From positions 1,798,001-1,862,000 of the forward strand of contig AP018697.1 in NCBI GenBank assembly GCA_004001285.1: a stretch of DNA of 64,000 nucleotides. The letters are read 5' to 3'. Shown here piece after piece: positions 1 through 11,331 of this stretch. Numbering within the stretch: position 1 is the first letter of the stretch; each line of letters starts with the position of its first letter. The notes under the pieces are model-generated. The model was not told the origin of the DNA. It saw only the letters and a program-made list of their open reading frames with translations, and ran no database searches. The stretch comes from Arthrobacter sp. MN05-02 (GTDB lineage Bacteria; Actinomycetota; Actinomycetes; Actinomycetales; Micrococcaceae). Position numbers and translations under genes: made by a program.

Positions 1-1323
1 CTGGTCTCGGACATCCACTCGATCGCGCTCGACGGTGGCGACACCCGCCGGTTGACGAACGACGGCGGTGGCACCCGCCTCGGCTGTGGCGCTCCCCGGC
101 CCAGCACCGACGGTGCCTGGCTGTTCTTCCTGGCCTCGGATCTCTCGCCGTCGGGCCTGGACTTCGTGGCCCGGAACACGGCCCTGTACGTTCTGCGGAC
201 CGACGACCCGCAGGACGTCCGGCGACTCACCGATGCGGAGACCGTGGACCTGGGCGACGTCCAGGAGATCGTGGCCGACGGGCCGGAGTCCGTCCTCGTC
301 TTCAACCGGGCGCAGGGCAGAGGCGAGCTGCTGCGCGTATCGGCGGCGGGGGAGTCGTCCACCCTGGTCACCGGCCCCACCGTGGCGACGGGCGCCGCGG
401 CCTCGGGACAGGCGGTCGTCGTCTCCTACACGGATCCCTCGACCGCCGGGGACGTGGCCGTCGTCGGGCCGTCGGGGCTGCAGCCCCTGTCGGACTTCTC
501 GGCCGCCCTGCGCTCCGACACGAGGGTGGGCGAAGTGCAGGAACGCACCTATCCGGCGCCGGACGGGACGCCCGTGCACGGGTGGGTCGTCCTGCCCGAG
601 GGGGAGGGACCGCACCCGGTGCTGCTCGTCATCCACGGCGGGCCGTTCGCGCAGTACGGCTGGGGCTACTTCGACGAGGCCCAGGTCTATGCCGCCGCGG
701 GCTACGCGGTGCTGCTGTGCAATCCCCGCGGTGCCGCCGGCTACGGCCAGGCCCACGGGCGGGTCATCAAGGAGGCCATGGGCACCGTGGACCTCGACGA
801 CGTCCTGGCATACCTCGACGGCGCGCTCGCAGACTTCGAGGCGATGGACGCCACCCGCCTCGGCGTGATGGGCGGATCCTACGGCGGATACCTGACCGCA
901 TGGACGATCGCGCACGACCACCGCTTCGAGGCCGCGATCGTCGAACGGGGTTACCTGGACCCGCCGTCGTTCGTGGGGTCCTCCGACATCGGCTGGTTCT
1001 TCTCGGAGGCGTACACCGGCACGGATCCGGCGCGCGTCGAGGCACAGAACCCATTCGCGAAGATCGGGCAGGTGCGGACCCCCGCCTTCGTCATCCACTC
1101 CGAGGAGGACCTCCGCTGCCCGATCGAACAGGCGCAGCGATACTACACGGCGCTGAAGAAGCAGGGCGTGGAGACCGAAATGCTGGTGTTCCCGGGCGAG
1201 ACCCACGAACTCTCGCGGTCGGGCTCGCCGTGGCACCGCAGGCAGCGCTTCGACCACATCCTGAGGTGGTGGGCCAGGTACCTGCCGACGGACGCGAACC
1301 CGTCCACCACCGCGGTGCGGTAG
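1..1323 (+). CDS. S9 family serine peptidase, 5' end outside window
   Basis: C-terminal 440 residues of a prolyl-oligopeptidase-type peptidase that cleaves short peptides in the cytoplasm. The reading frame is open from base 1, so the gene starts upstream; the TTG at 52 is not its start. The first part shows beta-propeller-like WD-type sequence; the alpha/beta hydrolase domain follows from about base 540. The nucleophile elbow GGSYGGY lies at bases 871-891, the oxyanion region has HGGP, the acid is expected in SEEDLRCP and the catalytic His in GETHELS. A strong hairpin follows 10 bases after the stop. The family call is firm; the exact substrate class (acylaminoacyl- or dipeptidyl-peptidase) cannot be told. 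Confidence 0.93.
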   Translation: MVSDIHSIALDGGDTRRLTNDGGGTRLGCGAPRPSTDGAWLFFLASDLSPSGLDFVARNTALYVLRTDDPQDVRRLTDAETVDLGDVQEIVADGPESVLVFNRAQGRGELLRVSAAGESSTLVTGPTVATGAAASGQAVVVSYTDPSTAGDVAVVGPSGLQPLSDFSAALRSDTRVGEVQERTYPAPDGTPVHGWVVLPEGEGPHPVLLVIHGGPFAQYGWGYFDEAQVYAAAGYAVLLCNPRGAAGYGQAHGRVIKEAMGTVDLDDVLAYLDGALADFEAMDATRLGVMGGSYGGYLTAWTIAHDHRFEAAIVERGYLDPPSFVGSSDIGWFFSEAYTGTDPARVEAQNPFAKIGQVRTPAFVIHSEEDLRCPIEQAQRYYTALKKQGVETEMLVFPGETHELSRSGSPWHRRQRFDHILRWWARYLPTDANPSTTAVR

Positions 1324-1332
1324 CCGGAGGCA

Positions 1333-1369
1333 GCGCGGCGGGGCCTCAGAAGCCGAGGCCCCGCCGCGC
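1333..1369. terminator. bidirectional hairpin between S9 peptidase and def
   Basis: A perfect 15-bp inverted repeat (arms 1333-1347 and 1355-1369, 7-base loop) lies between two convergent genes. The loop and right arm are inside the last codons of def, so the hairpin is shared by both transcripts. There is no clear T tract. Confidence 0.75.
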
Positions 1370-2002
1370 GTCGTCGACGGTCGGCTGCGCCCAGCGGCCG
1401 TGCTCGGTGTTCGCACTGAGGGATCGGATGATCGCCCGGTCCAGGTAGAGCCGGCCGTCCAGGTGGTCCGTCTCGTGCTGGACGATCCGTGCGGGCCAGC
1501 CCTCGAACCCTCTCGTGACCGTGACGCCGTCCGGCTGCGTGTAGGTGGCCGTGATACGGGCATGACGCTCGACGACGGCCTGGTAGCCGGGCACCGACAG
1601 GCAGCCCTCGTAGAACGCGTGGAGGGAGTCGCCCACGGCCTCGTAGGCGGGATTGATGATCACGGTGAACGGCAGGGGACTGCGGGAACGAGCCCGGGCG
1701 ACCACCGGGTCCTGAACGCCCTCGTCCTCGAGGACCGCGATCCGCAGCGGGATGCCGATCTGCGGGGCGGCGAGGCCCACTCCGGGCGCGGCGTGCATCA
1801 CGCGGCGCATCGTGGCGACGAGCCGGCCCAGGGTGTCGTCGTCGAGCTGTCCGTCGACCTCGAGCGCCGGCCGGCGCAGCACCGGGTTCCCCGCAGCCAC
1901 GATCCGGGGCAGGTCCACCGACAGGACGGCCTCGACCTGCTCGAGGAGGGCCCCGACCGGCAGCTCGGGTCGGACAGGGTCGCTCGGAGTATCTGCACTC
2001 AT
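1346..2002 (-). CDS. def: peptide deformylase
   Basis: Removes the formyl group from the N-terminal methionine of new proteins; a metal-dependent cytoplasmic hydrolase. The 218-residue protein has all three family motifs: GVGLAAPQ, EGCLSVPG and QHETDHLDG (metal ligands Cys and the two His of HExxH). The ATG at 2002 is chosen because it is preceded by a G-rich Shine-Dalgarno and gives an N-terminus like other actinobacterial deformylases; an open extension to 2128 has no such support. The gene diverges from the UvrA-like gene and converges on the S9 peptidase. Actinobacteria usually carry more than one def gene, so this need not be the only copy. Confidence 0.95.
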   Translation of the reverse strand: MSADTPSDPVRPELPVGALLEQVEAVLSVDLPRIVAAGNPVLRRPALEVDGQLDDDTLGRLVATMRRVMHAAPGVGLAAPQIGIPLRIAVLEDEGVQDPVVARARSRSPLPFTVIINPAYEAVGDSLHAFYEGCLSVPGYQAVVERHARITATYTQPDGVTVTRGFEGWPARIVQHETDHLDGRLYLDRAIIRSLSANTEHGRWAQPTVDDARRGLGF

Positions 2003-2160
2003 CCCCCCAGCAAAGCACGATCGCGGACAGCAACGGGTGCGCACCCCATTGCCGGTTCCGCGTCGACGACGGACAATCAGACGTGCTGCCCGCGGCTGGT
2101 CCCTGTGCCGCGGCTCCCAGCAGACCACCGGCTGAAGCGGCCCCGAACGACGGAGACACG

Positions 2161-4560
<2,400 letters not shown>

Positions 4561-4741
4561 AACGAAATCCCCCCCCGCCGCAGCCGGACGGGACGGAGCG
4601 ACGCCGGGGCGTGCTATCGCGGGCGAGCACTGCGAATCCGGGTACCCGTGCCCACGTAATGCGTAGCCACCACTCGTGTAGGCCGGTTCACCCTCCCTTT
4701 CAATGGGTGGGATAGTACTCGACGAGCTGGGGGAGGACATT

Positions 4742-6091
4742 GTGATTACCTTGGAGCTGGCGAAGGAAGCAGGCGTTGACAATCGCGTTCCGGAGGCGGC
4801 TGCGGAGTCGCCCACACTCGAGATCTCGGTGTTGGGCCCCCTGACCATCCGCCGCGGAGACGTGACGCTGACGGCCGGCGACCTCGGTGGCCCCAAACCC
4901 CGACAGGTACTCGAGATCCTCCTCCTGAGCTTCGGATCGGCGGTGTCGAAGACCCGCATCATCGATCTGCTGTGGAACGGCAACCATCCGGCCGTCGCCC
5001 TGCCGACCCTCGAGAGCTATGTCAGCGTCCTCCGACGGCGCCTGCAGCCGGGAGCCGGCCGGACCGGTCCCCTGCGGACGGTCACGGGAGGCTATGTGAT
5101 CGACCGGACGATGGTGGATCTCGATCTGGACCGCTTCACGACGCTGACCGAGCGGGCCGCCGTGGCAGCGCCACACGCGGCGCTGAGACTGCTCACCGAG
5201 GCCCTCGAGCTCGCATCCTCCCCGCTGCTCGGCGATGAGCTGCTGCCGACCTGGGCCGAGGAGGAGCGGGTCCTGCATGCCGAGCGGGTGAGCCGTGCCC
5301 GCGTGCTGGCCGCGGAGTCGGCGCTCCTCGTGGGAGAGGTGGGCAAGGCGATCGCCTGGGCCGGCGCGGCTGCACGGGAGGACTCCCTGAACGAACGTGC
5401 ATGGACCGCGTTGATCCTGGGTCTGGAGCAGAACGGGGAGACCACGGAGGCGCTGCGGGCCTTCGATCGCTGCCGCAGGATCATGGACGAGGAGCTGGGC
5501 TGCGCACCCAATGGAATGCTGAAGGAGGCGCACGCCAGGCTGCTGACAAGCACCGCGCCGACGAGCGGCCCGCCGAGTCCCCGAGCACCCATCTACACGA
5601 CGACGCAGAACCACCCCGACACACCGCCGGCCACGCAGCAGGAGACGGAACGGCTGCGGATCCTCATCGTGGACGACCACACCACGTTCTCGGACCTGCT
5701 GGCTGGTGCGCTGGACCGGGAACCCGACCTCAAGAGCGTGGGAGCTGCGAAATCGGTGGATGCGGCTGCGTCGATGTTCCGGGAACTACGGCCCGATGTC
5801 GTCGTCATGGACCTGTACCTCGCCGACGGCTCCGGACTCAACGCTGCCGAACGCATCCTCGCGGAAGCACCGGAAGCTCGGATCGTCATGCTGACGGGCA
5901 ACCCGTCGCAGGAAGCGCTGCGCGAAGCCGCCCGCATGGGGATCTGCGGGTTCCTGCCGAAGGACGGCGCCCTGGGAGTCATGCTGGACACCCTGCGGCA
6001 TGCCCGCCCGGGCAACATGATCGTGCATCCGTCGCTGGTGGCGCGGCTCGGCAGCATGACGGGTTCCGCGCCGGATCCTGCCGGACAATAG
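4742..6091 (+). CDS. response regulator with SARP/BTAD N-terminus and C-terminal receiver
   Basis: A 449-residue regulator. Residues about 12-95 form an OmpR-type winged helix as in SARP activators, about 100-245 a bacterial transcriptional activation (BTAD) helical domain, then a proline/threonine-rich linker and a receiver domain from about 305. The receiver has the acidic pair D311-D312, the phospho-acceptor D357 (VVVMDLYL), a switch Thr in MLTGN and Lys in FLPKDG, so it should be phosphorylated. GTG at 4742 is chosen because GGGGGAGG ends five bases before it; an ATG at 4703 lacks a site. The histidine kinase starts 15 bases downstream, so the two are surely a pair. Target genes are unknown. 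The domain order is unusual: receivers are normally N-terminal. Confidence 0.9.
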   Translation: MITLELAKEAGVDNRVPEAAAESPTLEISVLGPLTIRRGDVTLTAGDLGGPKPRQVLEILLLSFGSAVSKTRIIDLLWNGNHPAVALPTLESYVSVLRRRLQPGAGRTGPLRTVTGGYVIDRTMVDLDLDRFTTLTERAAVAAPHAALRLLTEALELASSPLLGDELLPTWAEEERVLHAERVSRARVLAAESALLVGEVGKAIAWAGAAAREDSLNERAWTALILGLEQNGETTEALRAFDRCRRIMDEELGCAPNGMLKEAHARLLTSTAPTSGPPSPRAPIYTTTQNHPDTPPATQQETERLRILIVDDHTTFSDLLAGALDREPDLKSVGAAKSVDAAASMFRELRPDVVVMDLYLADGSGLNAAERILAEAPEARIVMLTGNPSQEALREAARMGICGFLPKDGALGVMLDTLRHARPGNMIVHPSLVARLGSMTGSAPDPAGQ

Positions 6092-6106
6092 CCGGCAGCC
6101 GACACC

Positions 6107-7519
6107 GTGCGCGTGCTCCGCCCTGGCAGGACCGATGACGACCGAACGAGCGCACCCGACGTCGTCGAACGACGCGAGGTGCAGGCCGCCGTCGCGCGTT
6201 TCCTCACGGTCGGTTTCCTGGCGCTCGTCCTGGTCGCGACCCCCGTGGCCTTCTGGATCCGTGCCGAGGCGGAACGCCACGCCCTGGTCAATGCACGGGA
6301 CATGACACAGCGTCTGGCCGACAACGTGGTCGGGCCCCTGATCACCCGTGAGCTCCTCGCCCAGGACCCGGTCGCGCTGGAACGGCTCGACCGGCGATTG
6401 GCGCCGTGGCTGGCCAATGGCAACGTGACGAGGATCAAGGTGTGGGACGAGCAGGGCCGGGTGGTCTACTCCGACGCCGAGTCGCTCATCGGGCGGGATT
6501 TCGAGCAGGAGGAATGGGCACGCCTGCTCCTCGACGGGGGGCCGGCGACGGCCACGCTGGAATCCCAGACCGCGGAGGAGAACGAGTTCGAGAACGGTTC
6601 GGGTGAACTCGTCGAGGTCTACGTGCGATCGACCTCGCAGACCGGTGACCCGATGATCTTCGAGACCTACTCCTCCGGTGAGGCGGTGCGCCGTGAGCAG
6701 AACGCAGTGCTCATGGGGATGATCCCGCCGACCCTGCTGTCCCTGGCGGTCCTGCAACTGGCGCAACTCATCCCGGCCGTGCGCCTGGCCCGCAGGATCC
6801 AGGACCACCAGGCGACGCGCACCGCCTTGCTGCGCTGTGCGATAGAGGCCTCGGACCAGGAGCGCCGGCAGATCGCCAGCGAACTCCACGACGAAGTGAT
6901 CCAGGACCTGTCCGGACTCGCGTACGCCCTCGAATCGGAAGAACGACGGGGCCCACCGTCGATGGGCCCCGTCTTCACGAATGCCCGGACCATGCTCCAG
7001 AACGACGTCCGTCTCCTTCGCGCCATGACCACTGAGCTCTACCCGCCCGACCTCGAAGAACTCGGGCTGAAGGCTTCCCTCATGAGGCTGGAGGCTCCGC
7101 TGGTGGAGCGCGGGATCGCCTTTACCGTCGAGATTCCGGACGAGCTGGTACTGGACCGGGATCAGACGGTCCTGGTCTATCGCGTCGCGCGCGAAGCCCT
7201 GGTCAACGCGACCAGGCATTCCTCGGCGCAGTCGGTGGAGATCCGGATCCGACAGTCCAGCCAGCGGACCGAGATCACGGTGTCGGACGATGGCGTCGGC
7301 TTCGATACCGACGAGGCCCGCCCGGAAGGCCACTTCGGCCTGAGGATCCTCGGCGACACCATCCGACAGGCCGGCGGCTCCCTCGACATCCGGTCCAGGC
7401 CCGGGGTCGGCACCTCGGTCACCGCGACGTTCGATGGAACAGCACCCGCAGTCCGCCGGGCGGGCAGGCGTCCCGCCCGATCCTCGCGTCGGCGTGCGGC
7501 CCGACTGCCGGTCACCTGA
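6107..7519 (+). CDS. sensor histidine kinase, HisKA_3 (DesK/NarX-like)
   Basis: A 470-residue membrane kinase. A first transmembrane helix lies at about residues 31-50, an extracytoplasmic sensor segment follows, and a second helix lies at about 205-225. The dimerisation domain carries the phospho-acceptor His261 in ELHDEVIQ. The ATPase domain has the N box (REALVNATRHS), G1 (DDGVGF) and a G2-like GHFGLRIL. Kinases of this type usually pair with NarL/LuxR-type regulators; here the partner is the SARP-receiver protein just upstream. The start is a GTG with no strong ribosome site, fitting translational coupling. The arginine-rich tail (about 25 residues) is atypical. The signal is unknown. Confidence 0.92.
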   Translation: MRVLRPGRTDDDRTSAPDVVERREVQAAVARFLTVGFLALVLVATPVAFWIRAEAERHALVNARDMTQRLADNVVGPLITRELLAQDPVALERLDRRLAPWLANGNVTRIKVWDEQGRVVYSDAESLIGRDFEQEEWARLLLDGGPATATLESQTAEENEFENGSGELVEVYVRSTSQTGDPMIFETYSSGEAVRREQNAVLMGMIPPTLLSLAVLQLAQLIPAVRLARRIQDHQATRTALLRCAIEASDQERRQIASELHDEVIQDLSGLAYALESEERRGPPSMGPVFTNARTMLQNDVRLLRAMTTELYPPDLEELGLKASLMRLEAPLVERGIAFTVEIPDELVLDRDQTVLVYRVAREALVNATRHSSAQSVEIRIRQSSQRTEITVSDDGVGFDTDEARPEGHFGLRILGDTIRQAGGSLDIRSRPGVGTSVTATFDGTAPAVRRAGRRPARSSRRRAARLPVT

Positions 7520-7742
7520 TCCCCGGTCCTGCCCGTCCGATACGGAGCGCCGGACCGGTCCTCCCGGTGGAGTAGGCCGGCCTCGCACGCCGCACCATAA
7601 ACCCCCTCGCCGCGCCGTGTGACACCAGCAGTCGGCCGGGCGGTGCTGCCCCGGGAGCGGGTGGGCAAGCAACCTCCGAGGCCTGTGACGATTCCTGCAG
7701 AACCTGGGGAGGATTCCTCGGGCGCCTCCCTCGAGGACGACG

Positions 7743-7794
7743 CACCGGGGTCCGGCTGCTGCCCGCATCCTGCGGAAGCAACCGGACCCCGGTG
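7743..7794. terminator. hairpin between convergent kinase and secreted-protein genes
   Basis: A 13-bp perfect inverted repeat (arms 7743-7755 and 7782-7794, 26-base loop) sits in the 307-base gap 7520-7826. That gap holds no gene I can support. The hairpin can serve either converging transcript. Confidence 0.6.
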
Positions 7795-7826
7795 GTGGTT
7801 GACCCTGAGGTTCTATCCCTGTCGGT

Positions 7827-10115
7827 CTACCTGTTCGCGACGGTCGTGGGTCCGGCGGTACCCCCCACCGTGGACTCGATCCACACGCTGCCCGGGTTGG
7901 TGGTGCCGGCAGCGGCGTTGCGGAGCCGCAGACTGTAGACGCCACCGGTCTCCGGGGCGACTGCGGCGGTGACGGGAGCTGTTCCCAGGATCCGGCCGGT
8001 GGGGCCGCCGACCCGGACGGTGATCGTCCCGCCGACGACGTTGCTGGTGCCTCCGATGCGCAGATCACCCGTCTTCCACTGGGCCAGGCTGATGGTGACC
8101 CGATCCGGGACAGGCGTCACCGTGACCTCGTCGGTCTTCGTGCTTCCGCCCGCCGTGACCGTCAGCTTGAACGTGAGTGGCTTGTTGGTCATCGGAGTCC
8201 TGTAGACCGGCAGACTGAATGTCGGCTTCAGGGTCGTGGCGGCGTCCAGGGTGACCCTGTCCGGATCCGTTGGTCCGGTGAGGACCTGCTCCCACAGGTA
8301 CGTAGCGCCGGTGGTGGTGGAACCGGTGCCGTCCAGGGTGACGGCAGTGGCGCTGGTGCCGCGTGCGACGGTCTGATCCGGGCCGGCATTGGCGACCAGG
8401 GCGCCCTGCACGGTGACCGGATCGCTCTTGGCCGATTCTGGTCCGGTGCCGTTGACGTTCGTGGCCCTGACGGTGAACTGGTAGGCGGTGTCGCCGCTCA
8501 GGCCGTCGTAGACCAGTGTGGTGACAGTCCCGGTGACGGTCCTGGGAGCGCCGAATGCTACGCCGTCCGTGGTGTAGGCCTGGACCGAGTAGCCGTCGAT
8601 GGTGAGTCCCGGCGCCCCGGCGTCGGGTGCCGCCCAGGACACTTCCGCTGTTCCCTGCCCTGTCTTCGGTGCGGCGGTGAAGACCGGGGCGGCAGGTACG
8701 GGATCGTCGGTGATGGTGAACGTGGCACTTCCGTTCTTCGAGACGTTGCCGGAGGGATCGATCGCGGCGAACGTGAGGGTGCTGGTCTTGGCGACGTCTA
8801 TCGGATCGGTGTACAGGAGTGAGTTGGGGGCGCTGACACCTCCGGAGACAGGGTCCGTCCCGTCCAGCGTGTAGTAGATGTCGCTGCCCGCTTCACTGGC
8901 TTTCAGGGTGACCTTCTGCGCGGTCGGGAAGGTCCCTCCGTTGGGCGTGGCCGTCACGGTCGGGGCTTCCGTGTCCTCTGCCGGGATGGCGTGGGTGGCA
9001 GGGAAGGTCTCTCCGACGCTGCTGACGGACGCCACATAGACGTCGTACTCCTCATCGGCTTTCAGGCCCCTGATGGTCGTGCTGGAGGCTTTCGGGTTGC
9101 TGATGCGCACGCCGGATTCGACCTGCTCGCTCCCGGACACGGTCTTGGCGACCGCCGTGACGCGGTAGCCGGTGATCGGCGGCGTACCGGGGACGGCCTG
9201 GGCCGGGGTCCAGTTCACCTTGAGCTCACCACTGACCTTCGCGGCGATGATGCTGGTGGGTCCTGCAGGTCCTGACTGCAGGGGTCCGTTCGGGCAGCCG
9301 CCCATCCCGGGGCCGCCGAGCTCGCCGAATTCGGCGATGGTCAGGCCCTGCCGGTTGGCGTCGGCGTCCTCCACCTGCCAGGACATGGCGCGCTCGCCGC
9401 CGGCGTCCCCAGCAATCTCGGCCGTCGCCCGGTCGGCGAAGATGTAGGTGGCGGTGAAGGTGTTCGGGCCGTCCACTCCGAACTGGAGTCGGGACTGGTA
9501 GCCGTCCTCCTGGGCGAATTCTCCCGGGGCCGCACGGACATCACGGCGACCGACAGGGGTGTCCTTCAGCGCGGGCTCGATGATGCGCTGTTCCATCTGG
9601 CTCGTATTGACGCCCGACCCCACGTGGCCCCGAACGGTCAGGGTGTTGCCTTCCAGGGTCGAGTCGGACGTGACGAAGGCGTCCTGGACCGTGGTGGTCC
9701 CTGCCTCGGTGCCGGCGAAGGTGATGGAGACGTCGTCGCCGGGCAGGATGTCAGGGGTGACGTTGAGCCCTGTCCCCGCGCCCCAGCAGACCCCACCGGG
9801 GTGGTTGACCTCGAAAGCCACGTCACCGGCGGCGACGACGCTCTTCGCGGAGCCTACGACGCCGACCCCGGGTCGGCGGACCTCCACCGTGGCGGTCTGT
9901 CCCACGTGATCCTGGTAGCCCTCGATGGTGACGAAGTCGCGGTCGGGGAAGACCACGATGTTGTCCGGGAATGTCGGGACGGCCGCGTTGGCGGCGGGGA
10001 TCGCCAGAAGGGACGTGGTGCCGAGGACGGCGGAAACCGTCGCGACGACCGCGGTCCGCCCGTAATTCTGGACGCGGGACTTCGGCTGTCCCTTTTCGTG
10101 GAATGCAGATTTCAT
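7827..10115 (-). CDS. large secreted protein with fibronectin III and chitobiase-type repeats
   Basis: A 762-residue exported protein with a signal peptide ending near PAANA-A (about residue 45). After an N-terminal beta-rich region of unknown type come a fibronectin type III domain (about 260-350), a chitobiase/beta-hexosaminidase C-terminal-type module with YYTLDGTDP, a second fibronectin III domain and a PKD/cadherin-like segment starting VANAGPDQTV. No catalytic domain, sortase signal or C-terminal membrane helix is visible, so it is probably a released or loosely wall-bound matrix or binding protein. The ATG at 10115 has GTGAGG six bases upstream and is preferred over 10166. The gene is alone on its strand. 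Confidence 0.82.
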   Translation of the reverse strand: MKSAFHEKGQPKSRVQNYGRTAVVATVSAVLGTTSLLAIPAANAAVPTFPDNIVVFPDRDFVTIEGYQDHVGQTATVEVRRPGVGVVGSAKSVVAAGDVAFEVNHPGGVCWGAGTGLNVTPDILPGDDVSITFAGTEAGTTTVQDAFVTSDSTLEGNTLTVRGHVGSGVNTSQMEQRIIEPALKDTPVGRRDVRAAPGEFAQEDGYQSRLQFGVDGPNTFTATYIFADRATAEIAGDAGGERAMSWQVEDADANRQGLTIAEFGELGGPGMGGCPNGPLQSGPAGPTSIIAAKVSGELKVNWTPAQAVPGTPPITGYRVTAVAKTVSGSEQVESGVRISNPKASSTTIRGLKADEEYDVYVASVSSVGETFPATHAIPAEDTEAPTVTATPNGGTFPTAQKVTLKASEAGSDIYYTLDGTDPVSGGVSAPNSLLYTDPIDVAKTSTLTFAAIDPSGNVSKNGSATFTITDDPVPAAPVFTAAPKTGQGTAEVSWAAPDAGAPGLTIDGYSVQAYTTDGVAFGAPRTVTGTVTTLVYDGLSGDTAYQFTVRATNVNGTGPESAKSDPVTVQGALVANAGPDQTVARGTSATAVTLDGTGSTTTGATYLWEQVLTGPTDPDRVTLDAATTLKPTFSLPVYRTPMTNKPLTFKLTVTAGGSTKTDEVTVTPVPDRVTISLAQWKTGDLRIGGTSNVVGGTITVRVGGPTGRILGTAPVTAAVAPETGGVYSLRLRNAAAGTTNPGSVWIESTVGGTAGPTTVANR

Positions 10116-10279
10116 GACGGCCTCACTGATCCTCGTTGCGTGAGTAAGGGGTTCACTCATGGACACAAGCTAGGTCGACCACCTTGGGGAAATACTGCTG
10201 GGCCCATTCGCGATTTCTGCCGCAGCCGGATCCCGGGTGGGTCACCTGCCCTTTCCGACGGCCGGCAGGAACGGCGATT

Positions 10280-10296
10280 CCTAGGGATTCCCTAGG
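10280..10296. promoter_or_regulatory. 17-base palindrome, operator candidate
   Basis: CCTAGGGATTCCCTAGG is a perfect 8-bp inverted repeat around one base, 22 bases before the ATG at 10319 and inside the gap between two divergent genes (10116-10318). Its place just upstream of the start fits a repressor site; the binding protein is unknown. Confidence 0.45.
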
Positions 10297-10318
10297 AGCC
10301 CGACGGAGACTGGCCGGC

Positions 10319-10882
10319 ATGATATCCACAGCCCGACCCAGCCCCGCGCCAGTGCACGATCCCGCGTCATCTCGCCACCTCCCGTCGACCCGTCGGCGCA
10401 TCAGGTTTCTCATCCCGGTCGTCCTGCTCCTCCTCGTGGGTACGGTGGTCGCCGGCGTCCTGATGGCTGCTCCGCGAACGCCTCCTGCCCTGTTGGGCGC
10501 GTCGGCCACCGTCGATGGTGGTCTGGCGCGTATCCAGGGAGTCCTACCGACCGAGGTCGACGGCTGGGCGCCTCCGTCGCCGTCCGCTGCGCTCGCCGGG
10601 GCGGCCGGTGACGGAAGTCATCGTGTCCGCATACTCCTTGAGCTGACGGCGATGGAGGAGGACGGGCTGTCCTTCGACCCGTCCCGGTACACCGTCTCGG
10701 CGCTCGGCGCAGGAACCTGGGAAGCCGTCTGGGTCGCTCCTGCTCCATCGACGGCCCGCCAGGGCGAGACCATCGACGCGGTCCTGGTGTTCGAGCTGCC
10801 CGATCGGGCCATCGATCTGACCCTGCAGCTGCCGGGCGGACCCGGACTGTCACTGGGGGAGGGTCACCACCGGGGCGAGTAG
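10319..10882 (+). CDS. membrane-anchored protein with DUF4352-like extracellular domain
   Basis: A 187-residue protein. An N-terminal basic stretch (STRRRIRF) is followed by one hydrophobic helix at about residues 27-48 and then an extracytoplasmic beta-rich domain. The pattern of that domain, with residues such as SRYTVSAL and a late GETIDAVLVFELP, resembles DUF4352-type immunoglobulin-like domains, but this is a weak resemblance. ATG at 10319 is preceded by GGAG; a longer frame from 10184 has no site and would bury the palindrome in coding sequence. No operon partner. Function unknown. Confidence 0.65.
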   Translation: MISTARPSPAPVHDPASSRHLPSTRRRIRFLIPVVLLLLVGTVVAGVLMAAPRTPPALLGASATVDGGLARIQGVLPTEVDGWAPPSPSAALAGAAGDGSHRVRILLELTAMEEDGLSFDPSRYTVSALGAGTWEAVWVAPAPSTARQGETIDAVLVFELPDRAIDLTLQLPGGPGLSLGEGHHRGE

Positions 10883-11331
10883 CCGGGCGCCGTCGTGCCG
10901 GTCGGCGCGTGACCTGAGGCTGCGCTGTCCTCGTCTTGCAGGAACCTTGAAACACGGTCACGGTCCACCCGCATCCGTCCGTCCGCGTCGAAGCGATGGA
11001 CGTGTCAGGTCCGCGAGCCACCAGACGCTGAGGTGCATGGCTGGGAGCTCCGACATCGCCGGGCTTCCCCTTGACAGAGGCATCCCAGGGTTTTCTTTTC
11101 CCTCCGGCTCACCATCACCCTTACGTCCGACCATCCGCAGCCTCGGCGGGCGCTTCTGTAGTTCTCGGGTTCGTCCTCCTGCACCGGCGACGGGACCGGT
11201 GGGACACGGCAGATGCCGTTCCTTGGGACACAGCAGCGGATTCAAGGGTTTCTCCAAGTAATCGGGCAGCCTGCGCGAGGAATCTCCAACGTGGGTGCGG
11301 GACAGTCGTCGTACTGAACGAAGGGAACGCA
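10883..11331. other. 449-base gap upstream of the multicopper oxidase
   Basis: I see no gene here. A TTGACA box lies at 11072-11077, but no good -10 follows at the usual distance, so the promoter is uncertain. A leader of up to 250 bases before the oxidase is possible. Confidence 0.4.

Noticed and set aside
4703..4741. An earlier ATG start for the SARP-receiver regulator
   Set aside because: No ribosome site precedes it, while GGGGGAGG stands at the right distance before the GTG at 4742.
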